From positions 154,511-218,510 of the forward strand of contig JASGJA010000010.1 of the NCBI GenBank assembly GCA_049840935.1: a stretch of DNA of 64,000 bases, read 5' to 3'. Both the position numbers and the translations under genes were made by a program. The notes below the pieces were generated by a model. It was not told where the DNA came from and made no database searches. It saw nothing but the letters and a program-made list of their open reading frames with translations. Origin of the DNA: Mesorhizobium_G sp049840935. GTDB taxonomy: Bacteria > Pseudomonadota > Alphaproteobacteria > Rhizobiales > Rhizobiaceae. Positions 33,870-42,291 of this stretch are shown here, piece by piece (within the stretch, counting starts at the first letter, position 1; each line of letters starts with the position of its first letter).

Positions 33870-36595
33870 CGGCTTGCCTCCTTGATAGCCGCCAGCACGC
33901 GCGTCGGCGTCGCTGGAACCTTGCGCACCAGCACGCCCGTCGCATGGCGAATTGCGTTGAGTATCGCGGGCGCAGTGGGGATGAGCACGTGTTCGCCAAG
34001 CCCTTTCGCGCCGAATGGACCTTCCGCATCCGGCACCTCGACCAATATGGTTTCGATGGGCGGCACATCGCCAATGGTCGGGATTAGATAATCGTGCAGA
34101 TTTTCGGTGCGCCCCGGCAGATATTCCTCCATCAGCGCCATGCCGATGCCTTGTGCAATACCGCCCTCGATCTGTCCTTCCGCCAGCAGCGGATTGATCG
34201 CCTTGCCGACATCATGCGCTGCTGTAATCTTCACCAGATTCACGGTGCCGAGCCGCATATCCACGTCGAGTTCGACGATCTGCGCGCCGTAGCCATACAC
34301 CGCATAGGGCCGCCCTTGCCCATTTTCATCCAGCGCGCTCGTTGGCGGATCGTAGGTTTCTTCCGCAGTGAACACGTAGCCAAATCCGTCGCGCGGCAGT
34401 GCCGAGAGTTCGACAGTACGACGCGCCTCACCCTCGCAAATCGCCAACTGCCCGTTCTCCATGGAAAGCGATGCGGCCTCCGACACATTGGCGAAGCGCA
34501 GGATTTTCTCGCGCAGTGCGCGCGCTGATTTCTCCGCCGCCTTGCCGCTCACGAATGTTTGCCGCGATGCGGATGTCTTGCCTGCATCCGGCGTGATCGC
34601 CGTGTCCGCGCTCACCAATTCGATTGCGGAAAGCGGCACGCCGAGCGCATCGGCAGCAATCTGCGCAATCACCGTGTTGGACCCTTGCCCGATATCCACT
34701 GCGCCCTGATGCAGCCTGACGCTCCCTTCCGGCGTCACACCGATGCGAATTGTGGAAGGATTGGGCAGCGAGGTATTCCCGCAACCATACCAGCAGGACG
34801 CCACACCGACGCCGCGCCGCATCACGCCGTTGCCCTTGTTCGCCGCAGCACAATCGTCCAGCGCACGCGCCCAATGCGGACGCAAAGACTCCAGACAGTC
34901 AGCAATACCGACGCCGCTTTCGAGAACGTGGCCGGTCACGGTTGCATCGCCATCGCGCAGCGCGTTCATAATGCGAAATTCCAGCCGGTCCATGCCGAGC
35001 TTTTCGGCAAGCTCGTCGTAAAGCGTTTCCTGCATCATCGTTGCTTGCGGCACGCCAAAGCCGCGAAACGCCCCCGAAACAGGCCCATTCGTGTGGATCG
35101 CCGCGCTGTCCGCGCGATAGTTCGGCGTTCGATATGGACCCGAAGCGTGCACCGGCACGCGGTTGGCGACCGTCGGCCCCCAACTCGAATAAGCGCCCGT
35201 GTTGAACACGCCATCGAAGCGCATGGCGACAACCTGGCCTTTCTCATCCGTGCCGATTTCCGCCTTCATGCTGGCCGGGTGCCGCTTGGTGGTCGACATC
35301 ATGGATTCCTGCCGCGTGTAGGCGAGCGCTGCCGCGCGACCCGTTCGCAGCGCCACCAGCCCAATCAGCGGCTGCACGGAAATATCCAGTTTCGAGCCGA
35401 AGCCGCCGCCGGTCGCAGTAGGCACGATGCGCACTTTTTCGACCGCAAGACCGAGCAGTTTCGCCGTGTCGTCGCGATCCATATAGGGCGCTTGCGTGCA
35501 GGCTGAAATCACCAGCGTATCGCCATCCATGACCGCGAAACCGGCTTCCGGCTCGATATAAGCGTGCTCGACATAGGACGTCTCTATCGTTCCGCTTGCG
35601 ATATAAGCCGCGCTTTGCAGGGCTTCGTCGGGTATGCCGCGTTCAACATGCCCGCGCACCAGAACATTGTCCGGTCGGCTCGCATGGATAATGCCGCACA
35701 CACAATCTGGCGTCAGTGCGTGTTCGACCTGTTCCCAAACGATGGGAAATTCGTTGGCGTCGAAATCCGCTAATGCCTTTCGCTCGATAGCGACCAGTGC
35801 CACAGCCTCGCCGCGAAACCGCGCGCAATCTTCAGCCAGCGCGGGTTGATCCGCAAACGCCGGGATCACGCCGAAGCGATTATCGCCCGGCATATCTGCT
35901 GCCGTAAATATGCCTGTGATTGCGGAGTTGGACGCCTGATACGCGGCGAGATCGCCAAATGTGAAGCGGGCTTGATGGTGTGGTGAGCGGATAACCACGA
36001 CAGCCAGCGCATCGGCAGGAAAGCTGTCCGCACCGAACTTCTCACGCCCGTCCACTTTCGGCACACCGTCCAGCCGCACAGGCGACGCCCCGACTGCCGT
36101 GCCATTTGCCGGCGTTGCACGCCGCGCTTGCGTGTTGGCTCCGGCGACAGCCAGCACAGCCGCAACAATTTTGCGATAGCCCGTACAGCGGCACAACACC
36201 CCGCCCAGCGCGTCATTGACTTCAGCTTCGCTTGGGCGCGGATTCCGGTCCAACAGCGCCGACGCTGCCAACAGAAAGCCCGGCGTGCAGATGCCGCATT
36301 GGGCAGCACCATGTGCTAGAAACGATTCCTGCAAGGCCGAAAGCCTGCCATTGGCCAGTCCTTCGACGGTGCGCACATTGCAACCATCTGCCGAAACAAC
36401 CGGGACCAGACAGGCGCATACCGGCTCTCCATCGAGCAGCACCGTGCACGCGCCGCAATCGCCCGCATCGCAGCCAATTTTGGTGCCGGTCAAATGCAAT
36501 TCATCACGCAGCACGTTGGAAAGGCGAGTCAGCGGCGAAGTTTCGATCTGAACAGCTTTGTCGTTCACGCCTAGGCTGATACTAAATTTGCTCAT
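33866..36595 (-). CDS. molybdenum hydroxylase, fused [2Fe-2S] and Mo-cofactor subunit
   Basis: A 909-residue xanthine-oxidase-family protein. Residues 1-155 hold two [2Fe-2S] centres: plant-type GCDAGDCGACTVLLDGEPVC, then QCGICTPGFLLAAS and GVLCRCTGYRKIV. Residues 165-905 are the molybdopterin-binding part: ATGGGFGSKLDISVQPLIGL, SGAFRGFGVPQATMMQE, GAVDIGQGSNTVIAQIAAD and the catalytic glutamate in GAKGLGEHVLIPTAPA. Such enzymes hydroxylate N-heterocycles or aldehydes next to the ring nitrogen, using water. The FeS and Mo parts are usually separate or all fused with FAD; here FAD is a separate gene. It overlaps both neighbours by four bases. Nicotinate is the proposed substrate by context. Confidence 0.85.
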   Translation of the reverse strand: MSKFSISLGVNDKAVQIETSPLTRLSNVLRDELHLTGTKIGCDAGDCGACTVLLDGEPVCACLVPVVSADGCNVRTVEGLANGRLSALQESFLAHGAAQCGICTPGFLLAASALLDRNPRPSEAEVNDALGGVLCRCTGYRKIVAAVLAVAGANTQARRATPANGTAVGASPVRLDGVPKVDGREKFGADSFPADALAVVVIRSPHHQARFTFGDLAAYQASNSAITGIFTAADMPGDNRFGVIPAFADQPALAEDCARFRGEAVALVAIERKALADFDANEFPIVWEQVEHALTPDCVCGIIHASRPDNVLVRGHVERGIPDEALQSAAYIASGTIETSYVEHAYIEPEAGFAVMDGDTLVISACTQAPYMDRDDTAKLLGLAVEKVRIVPTATGGGFGSKLDISVQPLIGLVALRTGRAAALAYTRQESMMSTTKRHPASMKAEIGTDEKGQVVAMRFDGVFNTGAYSSWGPTVANRVPVHASGPYRTPNYRADSAAIHTNGPVSGAFRGFGVPQATMMQETLYDELAEKLGMDRLEFRIMNALRDGDATVTGHVLESGVGIADCLESLRPHWARALDDCAAANKGNGVMRRGVGVASCWYGCGNTSLPNPSTIRIGVTPEGSVRLHQGAVDIGQGSNTVIAQIAADALGVPLSAIELVSADTAITPDAGKTSASRQTFVSGKAAEKSARALREKILRFANVSEAASLSMENGQLAICEGEARRTVELSALPRDGFGYVFTAEETYDPPTSALDENGQGRPYAVYGYGAQIVELDVDMRLGTVNLVKITAAHDVGKAINPLLAEGQIEGGIAQGIGMALMEEYLPGRTENLHDYLIPTIGDVPPIETILVEVPDAEGPFGAKGLGEHVLIPTAPAILNAIRHATGVLVRKVPATPTRVLAAIKEASR

Positions 36596-37440
36596 GCGGC
36601 CAGCTTTCCCGGACGCGAGATCGCATCAAACACGCGTTGAACGATTTCGCGGGCGGCGTCCAGTCGGTATTCAGCGCTGCCGCGCACATCATTGATCGGA
36701 GCGAGTTCGGGCATTGTGGCGGCTCCGATAATCGCTTCCGCATGCGCAAGCTCGTGACCGATCAGTGCGGTTTCCAATCCTCGAAGCCGCTGAGCGACAG
36801 CCGAACAAGCTCCCACGGCAATCGCCGCCCGCTGAATCTGTCTATCCTCGATGATGACCCGTACTGCCGCCATCGCGATTGAAATTACAAGATAGCGCCG
36901 CGCGCCGAGCTTATAAAAGGCAGACGAACCTTTGGCCGCTTCCCTGGGGACATAGAACGCGGTAACAAGCTCATCGGACTGCCGCGCTGTTTTTCTATTC
37001 CCTAAAATGAAATCACCGAGCGCGAGCCGTCGCGCGCCACGCGTCGAGCGCAACTCGACTTCGGCGCTCAATATCAGCAGCGGCGGCGCGCCATCCGCGG
37101 CAGGAGACGCGTTGCAAAGATTTCCCGCGACCGTTCCCGTGTTCTGAATCTGCACGGAGCCGACTTCGCGGGCGGACTGTTTCAGCGCATCAAAAGCCGG
37201 TGGCAATTCAGTGCGCTGAATATCAGTCCATGTCGTACGCGCACCGATTACGAAATGGCTATCTGTCTCGGAAATACCCCGCAATTCGGCAATGCCGTTC
37301 AGGTCGAGTACGTTTTCGCGGATCGGGCGATTGCCCTGTGCCGGATAGAAATCGGTCGCGCCCGCCAGCGGTCGCCAGCCTGCCTGCGATAGCAGAGCCA
37401 GCGCTTCATCGACCGTGGTGGGTTTCGCGTAACGGGTCAC
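36592..37440 (-). CDS. molybdenum hydroxylase FAD-binding subunit
   Basis: A 282-residue FAD subunit of the xanthine-oxidase family. The N-terminal FAD site is in WRPLAGATDFYPAQG, the second in VGSVQIQNTGTVAGNLCNAS (GNLCNASPAADGAPP), with DELVTAFYVPRE and the CO-dehydrogenase-flavoprotein C-terminal domain. I favour the GTG at 37440 (VTRYAKPTTVDEALALL), because the operator palindrome at 37489-37508 overlaps the longer frame; an ATG at 37473 is the alternative, and neither has a strong Shine-Dalgarno. First gene of the six-gene operon, overlapping the FeS-Mo subunit by four bases. Confidence 0.85.
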   Translation of the reverse strand: MTRYAKPTTVDEALALLSQAGWRPLAGATDFYPAQGNRPIRENVLDLNGIAELRGISETDSHFVIGARTTWTDIQRTELPPAFDALKQSAREVGSVQIQNTGTVAGNLCNASPAADGAPPLLILSAEVELRSTRGARRLALGDFILGNRKTARQSDELVTAFYVPREAAKGSSAFYKLGARRYLVISIAMAAVRVIIEDRQIQRAAIAVGACSAVAQRLRGLETALIGHELAHAEAIIGAATMPELAPINDVRGSAEYRLDAAREIVQRVFDAISRPGKLAA

Positions 37441-37488
37441 GCAATGCCGTCCGTTGGGTCTGGAACCGACCATCTGCAATGGCCAAAA

Positions 37489-37508
37489 TTCATTCGTATA
37501 CAAATGAT
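37489..37508. promoter_or_regulatory. GTATAC operator B (Mo-hydroxylase operon / pncA intergenic)
   Basis: The core CATTCGTATACAAATG is a 16-base palindrome with one mismatched pair. Read on the minus strand, the 20-base site matches operator A before hyuA at 17 positions. It lies between two divergent transcription units, about 50-70 bases from the GTG of the FAD subunit and about 95 from pncA, where it could control both. Confidence 0.6.
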
Positions 37509-37590
37509 ATCTGGAAATGTCCGCTTGTCAAAGTGCAGGCGCATCTTGCGCCGCGGCGTGCGCACGATATGCTCTGACGACATTCCCAAC

Positions 37591-37594
37591 GGAG
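37591..37594 (+). promoter_or_regulatory. Shine-Dalgarno that decides the pncA TTG start
   Basis: GGAG lies 7 bases before the TTG at 37602. No ATG or GTG is present near the first beta strand of the protein, so this site fixes the start. Confidence 0.65.
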
Positions 37595-37601
37595 CCGAAA
37601 A

Positions 37602-38201
37602 TTGTCTTCAAGCGCGCTTATAGTGATCGACCTTCAGAATGATTTTTGTCCCGGCGGCGCGCTCGCTGTCGATGGAGGTCATGACATCGTTCCGCTGGTA
37701 AACGGCCTGATCCAGAATTTCGACCATGTGGTTCTGACACAAGACTGGCATCCGGCTGGACATTCCAGTTTTGCATCCAGCCACGATGACCGAAACCCGT
37801 TCGAGACCGTGGACATGCATTATGGTCCGCAGAACTTCTGGCCGGATCACTGCGTGCAAGGCACGGCGGGCGCGGAGTTTCACCCCAACCTGATATGGAC
37901 CAAGGCTGAACTGGTGTTGCGCAAAGGTTTTCGCGAGGCGATAGATTCCTATTCGGCCTTTTTCGAAAACGACCACAAGACGCCAACCGGATTAGGCGGC
38001 TATCTCAAGGAGCGTGGCATTTCCGATCTCACACTGGTCGGCCTTGCAACGGATTATTGCGTTGCCTATTCCGCGCTGGATGCGGCGCGGCTCGGTTTCA
38101 AGGTGGCGGTGCGCATGGATGCCAGCCGCGCCATTGATCTCGGCGGCTCGCTGGAAACAATGACCGAGCGCATGCGTGATGCGGGCGTAGTGTTGAAATA
38201 G
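37602..38201 (+). CDS. pncA: nicotinamidase PncA
   Basis: A 199-residue cysteine amidohydrolase that turns nicotinamide into nicotinate. The catalytic triad is complete: D in VIDLQNDFCPGGALAV, K in LRKGFREAIDSYSAFFEN, and C in LVGLATDYCVAYSALDAARLGF. The metal site is in DWHPAGHSSF. It starts with TTG at 37602. It is divergent from the Mo-hydroxylase operon, with 160 bases between the start codons. PncA normally serves NAD salvage; placed next to a putative nicotinate-hydroxylase operon it may instead feed catabolism. Confidence 0.92.
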   Translation: MSSSALIVIDLQNDFCPGGALAVDGGHDIVPLVNGLIQNFDHVVLTQDWHPAGHSSFASSHDDRNPFETVDMHYGPQNFWPDHCVQGTAGAEFHPNLIWTKAELVLRKGFREAIDSYSAFFENDHKTPTGLGGYLKERGISDLTLVGLATDYCVAYSALDAARLGFKVAVRMDASRAIDLGGSLETMTERMRDAGVVLK

Positions 38202-38240
38202 AGGCCCCACCACCTCACTCTGCTGTCCCGGCCGTCGCGA

Positions 38241-39239
38241 CTAAATAACCGTTTGCCCGTCAGCATCAAACCGATAAGTCCGGCCTTGCATGGGTGTAGC
38301 GTATAGCACCGCACCCGGCTCGGCGCGGTATTCGCCAAACAGGCGCACGGTGATGCGCCCCGCCTTTTCGGTGTCGAGATAGAGATTCGTATCCGCGCCC
38401 AGATGCTCGGCGTGAGCAACGACGCCCTTCCAGTCGCCGCTTTTGGCATCCACTGAAATATGCTCTGGCCGCACGCCAACGGTTTTGGCCCTGTCGCCTA
38501 GCCGTGCACCGTCAATGAAGTTCATCTTAGGCGAGCCGATGAACCCGGCGACGAATGTATTTGCCGGATTATTGTAAAGTTCCATCGGTGCACCGACCTG
38601 CTCGATGCGTCCGGCATTCAGCACCACAATTTTGTCGGCTAGCGTCATGGCTTCGACCTGATCGTGGGTCACGTAAATCATTGTCGACTTCAGGCGGCGA
38701 TGCAGTTCGGCTATTTCCAAACGTGTATTTACGCGCAAAGCTGCGTCGAGGTTGGATAGGGGTTCATCGAACAGGAACAGTTTCGGCTCACGCACGACCG
38801 CTCGTCCGATTGCAACGCGCTGACGCTGCCCGCCCGAAAGCTCGGCGGGGCGGCGCTCCAGATATGGCTCTAGTGAAAGCATGGTGGAGGCCACACCGAT
38901 GCGCCGCTCGATTTCCTTCGCTTCCTCGCCCGCCTGTTTCAGGCCAAGCCCCATATTGTTCTTCACGGAAAGATGCGGATAGAGCGCATAGGTCTGAAAC
39001 ACCATCGCGATGCCGCGCTTGGCCGGCGGCACATCGTTGATGCGCTGGCCGTCGATCTGCACCGAGCCGGATGTTGCGTCCTCAAGCCCCGCAATGATGC
39101 GCAGCAGCGTAGACTTGCCGCAACCCGAAGGGCCGACGAACACGACGAATTCGCCGTCCTGCACATCGAGGTCGATGCCTTTCAGCACATCGACCTTGCC
39201 GAAGGATTTGGTGACGTTTTGAATTGCAAGCGAACCCAC
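38241..39239 (-). CDS. sugar ABC transporter ATPase (UgpC/MsmX type)
   Basis: A 332-residue ATPase of the carbohydrate CUT1 family. Walker A is GPSGCGKSTLLRIIAGL, the signature LSGGQRQRVAIGRAVV, Walker B LFLFDEPLSNLDA and the H loop IYVTHDQVEA. The C-terminal TOBE domain (from about residue 235) is shortened relative to MalK. Last gene of the minus-strand amino-sugar importer operon, 9 bases after the Gfo/Idh/MocA gene. Such ATPases are often shared by several importers, but aglK serves the neighbouring alpha-glucoside system. Confidence 0.9.
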   Translation of the reverse strand: MGSLAIQNVTKSFGKVDVLKGIDLDVQDGEFVVFVGPSGCGKSTLLRIIAGLEDATSGSVQIDGQRINDVPPAKRGIAMVFQTYALYPHLSVKNNMGLGLKQAGEEAKEIERRIGVASTMLSLEPYLERRPAELSGGQRQRVAIGRAVVREPKLFLFDEPLSNLDAALRVNTRLEIAELHRRLKSTMIYVTHDQVEAMTLADKIVVLNAGRIEQVGAPMELYNNPANTFVAGFIGSPKMNFIDGARLGDRAKTVGVRPEHISVDAKSGDWKGVVAHAEHLGADTNLYLDTEKAGRITVRLFGEYRAEPGAVLYATPMQGRTYRFDADGQTVI

Positions 39240-39248
39240 GGCAAACTC

Positions 39249-40310
39249 CTATAGCTTCACCGCGCGCCCGGTGCGCACGCTTTCATCTGCCGCAAGGCAG
39301 ACGGCGAGCGACTTCACCGCATCAGACATATGGCGGGTGAGGTCGACATCTTCTCGAACGGCTTTCAGCAGGAATGCCTGCTCCAGATCGCACAATTCCT
39401 GATGCCCCGGCTCGCCTTCCATCGAAAGCAATTGGTCGGGCGTCTTGAACTTGCCATCGGCACCCGTTTCCGCGCGATGAATGCGCAGGCGCGATGTTTT
39501 CGTATGGGTGTCGATGTCGTCGGATTTCGCGCTTTCATCCATGACGATTGAAACGCAGCCCTTCGGAGAAATCACGTCTTTCACGAAAAAGGCCGTTTCG
39601 GAAATCATCGGTCCCCATCCGGCTTCGTACCAGCCAAGCGAGCCATCATCGAACAGCACTTGCAAATGCCCGTAATTATACATGTCGGGCGCTATCTCGT
39701 CGGAAAGCCTGAGCCCCATGCCGCGCACTTCGACCGGTTTTGAGTCCGTGATCTGGCACATCACATCGATATAATGCACGCCGCAATCGACAATGGGCGG
39801 CGTCGTCTGCATCAGTTGCTTGTGCGTCGCCCAAGTAGGTCCGCTGGATTGCTGGTTCAGGTTCATACGGAAAACGTAGGGTCCGCCTAGCGAGCGCGCT
39901 TCGGCAATCAGCCGCACCCATGAGGGATGATGCCGTAGAATATAGCCGATCACCAGTTTGCGCCCGTTCGCCTTCGCTGCCGCGACGACGCGCTCGGCGT
40001 CGGCCACTGTCGTCGCCAGCGGCTTTTCCACGAACACATGGCAACCAGCTTCCAGCGCCTTCACGGCGTAATCCGCATGGCTATCTGAGTAGGTGTTGAT
40101 CGACGCGACGTCCGGCTTTTCGTCGCGCAGCACATCATCGAACGAGCGGCGGATTGCATGGCGCTTTAGCGGTTCGGGCAGTTCGACATCCGAGCGATTT
40201 ACAAGCGCGGCAATCTCGAAACCGGGATTGGTTTCATAGGCCAGCGCATGGCTGCGGCCCATATTGCCGAGGCCCGTCACAACGACGCGCAAGGGCTGTT
40301 GAGAACTCAT
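39249..40310 (-). CDS. Gfo/Idh/MocA-family sugar oxidoreductase
   Basis: A 353-residue NAD(P)-dependent dehydrogenase. The Rossmann motif TGLGNMGRSHALAYE is near the N terminus and the family EKP motif appears in CHVFVEKPLATTVADAERV. The catalytic histidine lies in DCGVHYIDVM. The substrate, probably a sugar or a derivative brought in by the linked importer, cannot be told. It overlaps the MalG-type permease gene by four bases and is 9 bases ahead of the ATPase gene, so it is part of the transport operon. Confidence 0.85.
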   Translation of the reverse strand: MSSQQPLRVVVTGLGNMGRSHALAYETNPGFEIAALVNRSDVELPEPLKRHAIRRSFDDVLRDEKPDVASINTYSDSHADYAVKALEAGCHVFVEKPLATTVADAERVVAAAKANGRKLVIGYILRHHPSWVRLIAEARSLGGPYVFRMNLNQQSSGPTWATHKQLMQTTPPIVDCGVHYIDVMCQITDSKPVEVRGMGLRLSDEIAPDMYNYGHLQVLFDDGSLGWYEAGWGPMISETAFFVKDVISPKGCVSIVMDESAKSDDIDTHTKTSRLRIHRAETGADGKFKTPDQLLSMEGEPGHQELCDLEQAFLLKAVREDVDLTRHMSDAVKSLAVCLAADESVRTGRAVKL

Positions 40311-41146
40311 TTCACCGCTCCCGAAGTGATGCCGCGGATAAGCTGCCGCGAGAAAATGACGTAAAGAACCAGAACTGGCAGGATCGCCAGCGAAAGCGCG
40401 GCCAGCACGGCGTTCCAGTTGGTCACATACTGGCCGATGAAAATCTGCGCGCCGAGCGTGACGGTCTTGGTTGCTTCGGACGGCGCGAGGATTAGCGGGA
40501 ACCAGAGATCATTCCAGATCGGTATCATGGTGAACACGGCGACGGTTGCCATTGCAGGCCGCACCAGCGGCAGCACCAGTCGGAAGAAAATGCGGTATTC
40601 AGACAGTCCGTCTATTCGCCCGGCGTTTTTCAGATCATCTGACACCTGTTTCATGAATTCGGACAGGATGAACACCGCGAGCGGCAGGCCCTGCGCGGTA
40701 TAGACGAGGATCAGTGCCGTCAGCGTGTTCACCAATCCACTCGCCACCATCAATTGCAGAATAGCGACGGTGCCGAGGCGGATCGGGATCATGATGCCGA
40801 GCGCCAGATAGAGCCCCATCAGCGTGTTGCCCTTGAAGCGGTATTCAGACAAAGCGAACGCCGCCATCGCGCCAAACAACAGGACGAGGAATAGCGAGAC
40901 GACAGTCACGATCAGGCTGTTCTGAAAGTAGAGGAAGAAATCGCCCTGCTTCAAAACGGTGATGTAGCCGATGGGGTCGTAAGTCTCCGGCCCCGGCAGC
41001 GAGAGCGGCGAACGGAAAATCGCGTTTCTCGACTTGAACGAGTTGATGACGATCAGAAACACCGGAAACAGCGCAATCACGGTGTAGGTGATGAGCACCG
41101 CGTGAGCGGCGATAGAGCGGACAGGTGAGGCGGTGGCTTTGCTCAT
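40307..41146 (-). CDS. sugar ABC transporter permease (MalG/UgpE type)
   Basis: A 279-residue inner-membrane permease with six helices. The EAA loop that contacts the ATPase reads KNAGRIDGLSEYRIFFRLVL near residue 185. The first helix is AVLITYTVIALFPVFLIVIN and the C terminus VLYVIFSRQLIRGITSGAVK is typical of the subfamily. It lies 10 bases after the MalF-type permease gene and overlaps the oxidoreductase gene. The substrate is inferred to be an amino sugar from the linked murQ, kinase and nagA genes. Confidence 0.9.
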   Translation of the reverse strand: MSKATASPVRSIAAHAVLITYTVIALFPVFLIVINSFKSRNAIFRSPLSLPGPETYDPIGYITVLKQGDFFLYFQNSLIVTVVSLFLVLLFGAMAAFALSEYRFKGNTLMGLYLALGIMIPIRLGTVAILQLMVASGLVNTLTALILVYTAQGLPLAVFILSEFMKQVSDDLKNAGRIDGLSEYRIFFRLVLPLVRPAMATVAVFTMIPIWNDLWFPLILAPSEATKTVTLGAQIFIGQYVTNWNAVLAALSLAILPVLVLYVIFSRQLIRGITSGAVK

Positions 41147-41156
41147 CTCTCCGCCC

Positions 41157-42091
41157 TCAGAACTGATAGCGACGCAGGCGCGTCTGGATGGCGAACAGAT
41201 ACAGGCACACGCCCGCCAGAATGATGAAGAACATCATCGAGGCAATCGTCGCGCCCATGTTGGGGTCGCCAAGCTGGAGCTGGAAGCCGAAGAAGGTGCG
41301 GTAAAGGAAGGTACCCAAAATGTCCGTTGAATAGTTCGGTCCCGCCATCGCGCCTTGGGCCGAATAGATCAGGTCGAAGGCGTTGAAATTGCCGACGAAG
41401 GTGAGAATGGAAATGATGCCGATGGAAGGCAGGATCAGCGGCAGCTTGATTTTCCAGAACTGCGACATGCCGGTGATGCCGTCCATTTCGGCTGCCTCGA
41501 TCACCTCATCAGGGATCGATAGCAGCGCGGCATAGATCAGCATCATCGGAATGCCGATGAACTGCCACACCGAAATCAGGCCAAGCGCAGTGAGCGCATA
41601 TTCTTCCTTGCCGAGCCAAGGCGTGAACCAGCTTTTGAGGCCAACCAACCCCATCATCCACGGCGCAACACCCCAGAGCGGCGACAAGGATCAGCTTCCA
41701 GATGAAGCCTACGACGACGAAGGAAAGCACGGTCGGCACGAAGATCGCCGTGCGATAGAAGGCTGCAAAGCGCAGCTTGGGGTTCGAGAGAATAGCCGCC
41801 AGCGCAATGCCGATCGGGTTCTGCACCAGCATGTGAATGATGAAGAACCAGACATTGTTGCCGAGCGCGTTCCAAAAGCTCGCAGACCAGCGCAGATCGC
41901 CGAACAGCGTGCGGAAATTGTCCAGCCCCGACGAACTGCCGGACACCGTCGATCGTGCGATAAAGCGAAAGCTGCAACGTGCCGAACAGCGGCAGGATCA
42001 TCACCGCCGTGTAGATCAGCACCGCAGGCGCGAGAAACACCGCAATGTGCCAGCGGACGGGACGTCTATGTTGCGCTGTTTCTGTCACCAT
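41157..42091 (-). pseudogene. sugar ABC transporter permease (MalF/UgpA type), two one-base frameshifts
   Basis: The N terminus (MVTETAQHRRPVRW, first helix VFLAPAVLIYTAVMILPLFG) starts at the ATG at 42091. The frame shifts at a CCCC run, 41936-41939, and again near 41685. Dropping one coding-strand G at each place joins GVRQFVG to LDNFRTLFG and WKLIL to SPLWGVAPWMM, giving 310 residues with an EAA loop IEAAEMDGITGMSQFWKIKL. Two independent single-base insertions in one gene within an intact operon point to sequence error more than decay. The stop lies 10 bases before the MalG-type gene. Confidence 0.85.
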
Positions 42092-42126
42092 TACAGGTGC
42101 CTTCGGTTTTTGAATGATGGCGTTGT

Positions 42127-42274
42127 CACCCCACCCGGCCCTATGGGCCACCCTCCCCATCAAGGGGAGGGAGGGAGTTACACTTGTTCAGTGCTGAGTA
42201 TATCGCACACGTTTGAGAGGTTGCACCCTCCCTCCCCTCGATGGGGAGGGTGGCCCATAGGGCCGGGTGGGGTG
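42127..42274. repeat. long inverted repeat between binding-protein and permease genes
   Basis: Two 49-base arms (42127-42175 and 42226-42274) are reverse complements at 48 of 49 positions, around a 50-base loop. The outer ends read CACCCCACCCGGCCCTATGG. The element fills the 200-base gap between the binding-protein gene and the permease gene on the same transcript, so its RNA would form a long hairpin. It is probably a mobile-type palindromic intergenic repeat. Confidence 0.85.
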
Positions 42275-42291
42275 CAACCCCAACAGCAATG

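Noticed and set aside
30430..37440. Plain xanthine dehydrogenase (purine) operon
   Set aside because: No XdhC maturation factor, guanine deaminase, urate or allantoin genes are present, and the Hnr-like, UPF0280 and PF06684 genes do not belong to purine breakdown; kept only as the main alternative for the Mo enzyme.
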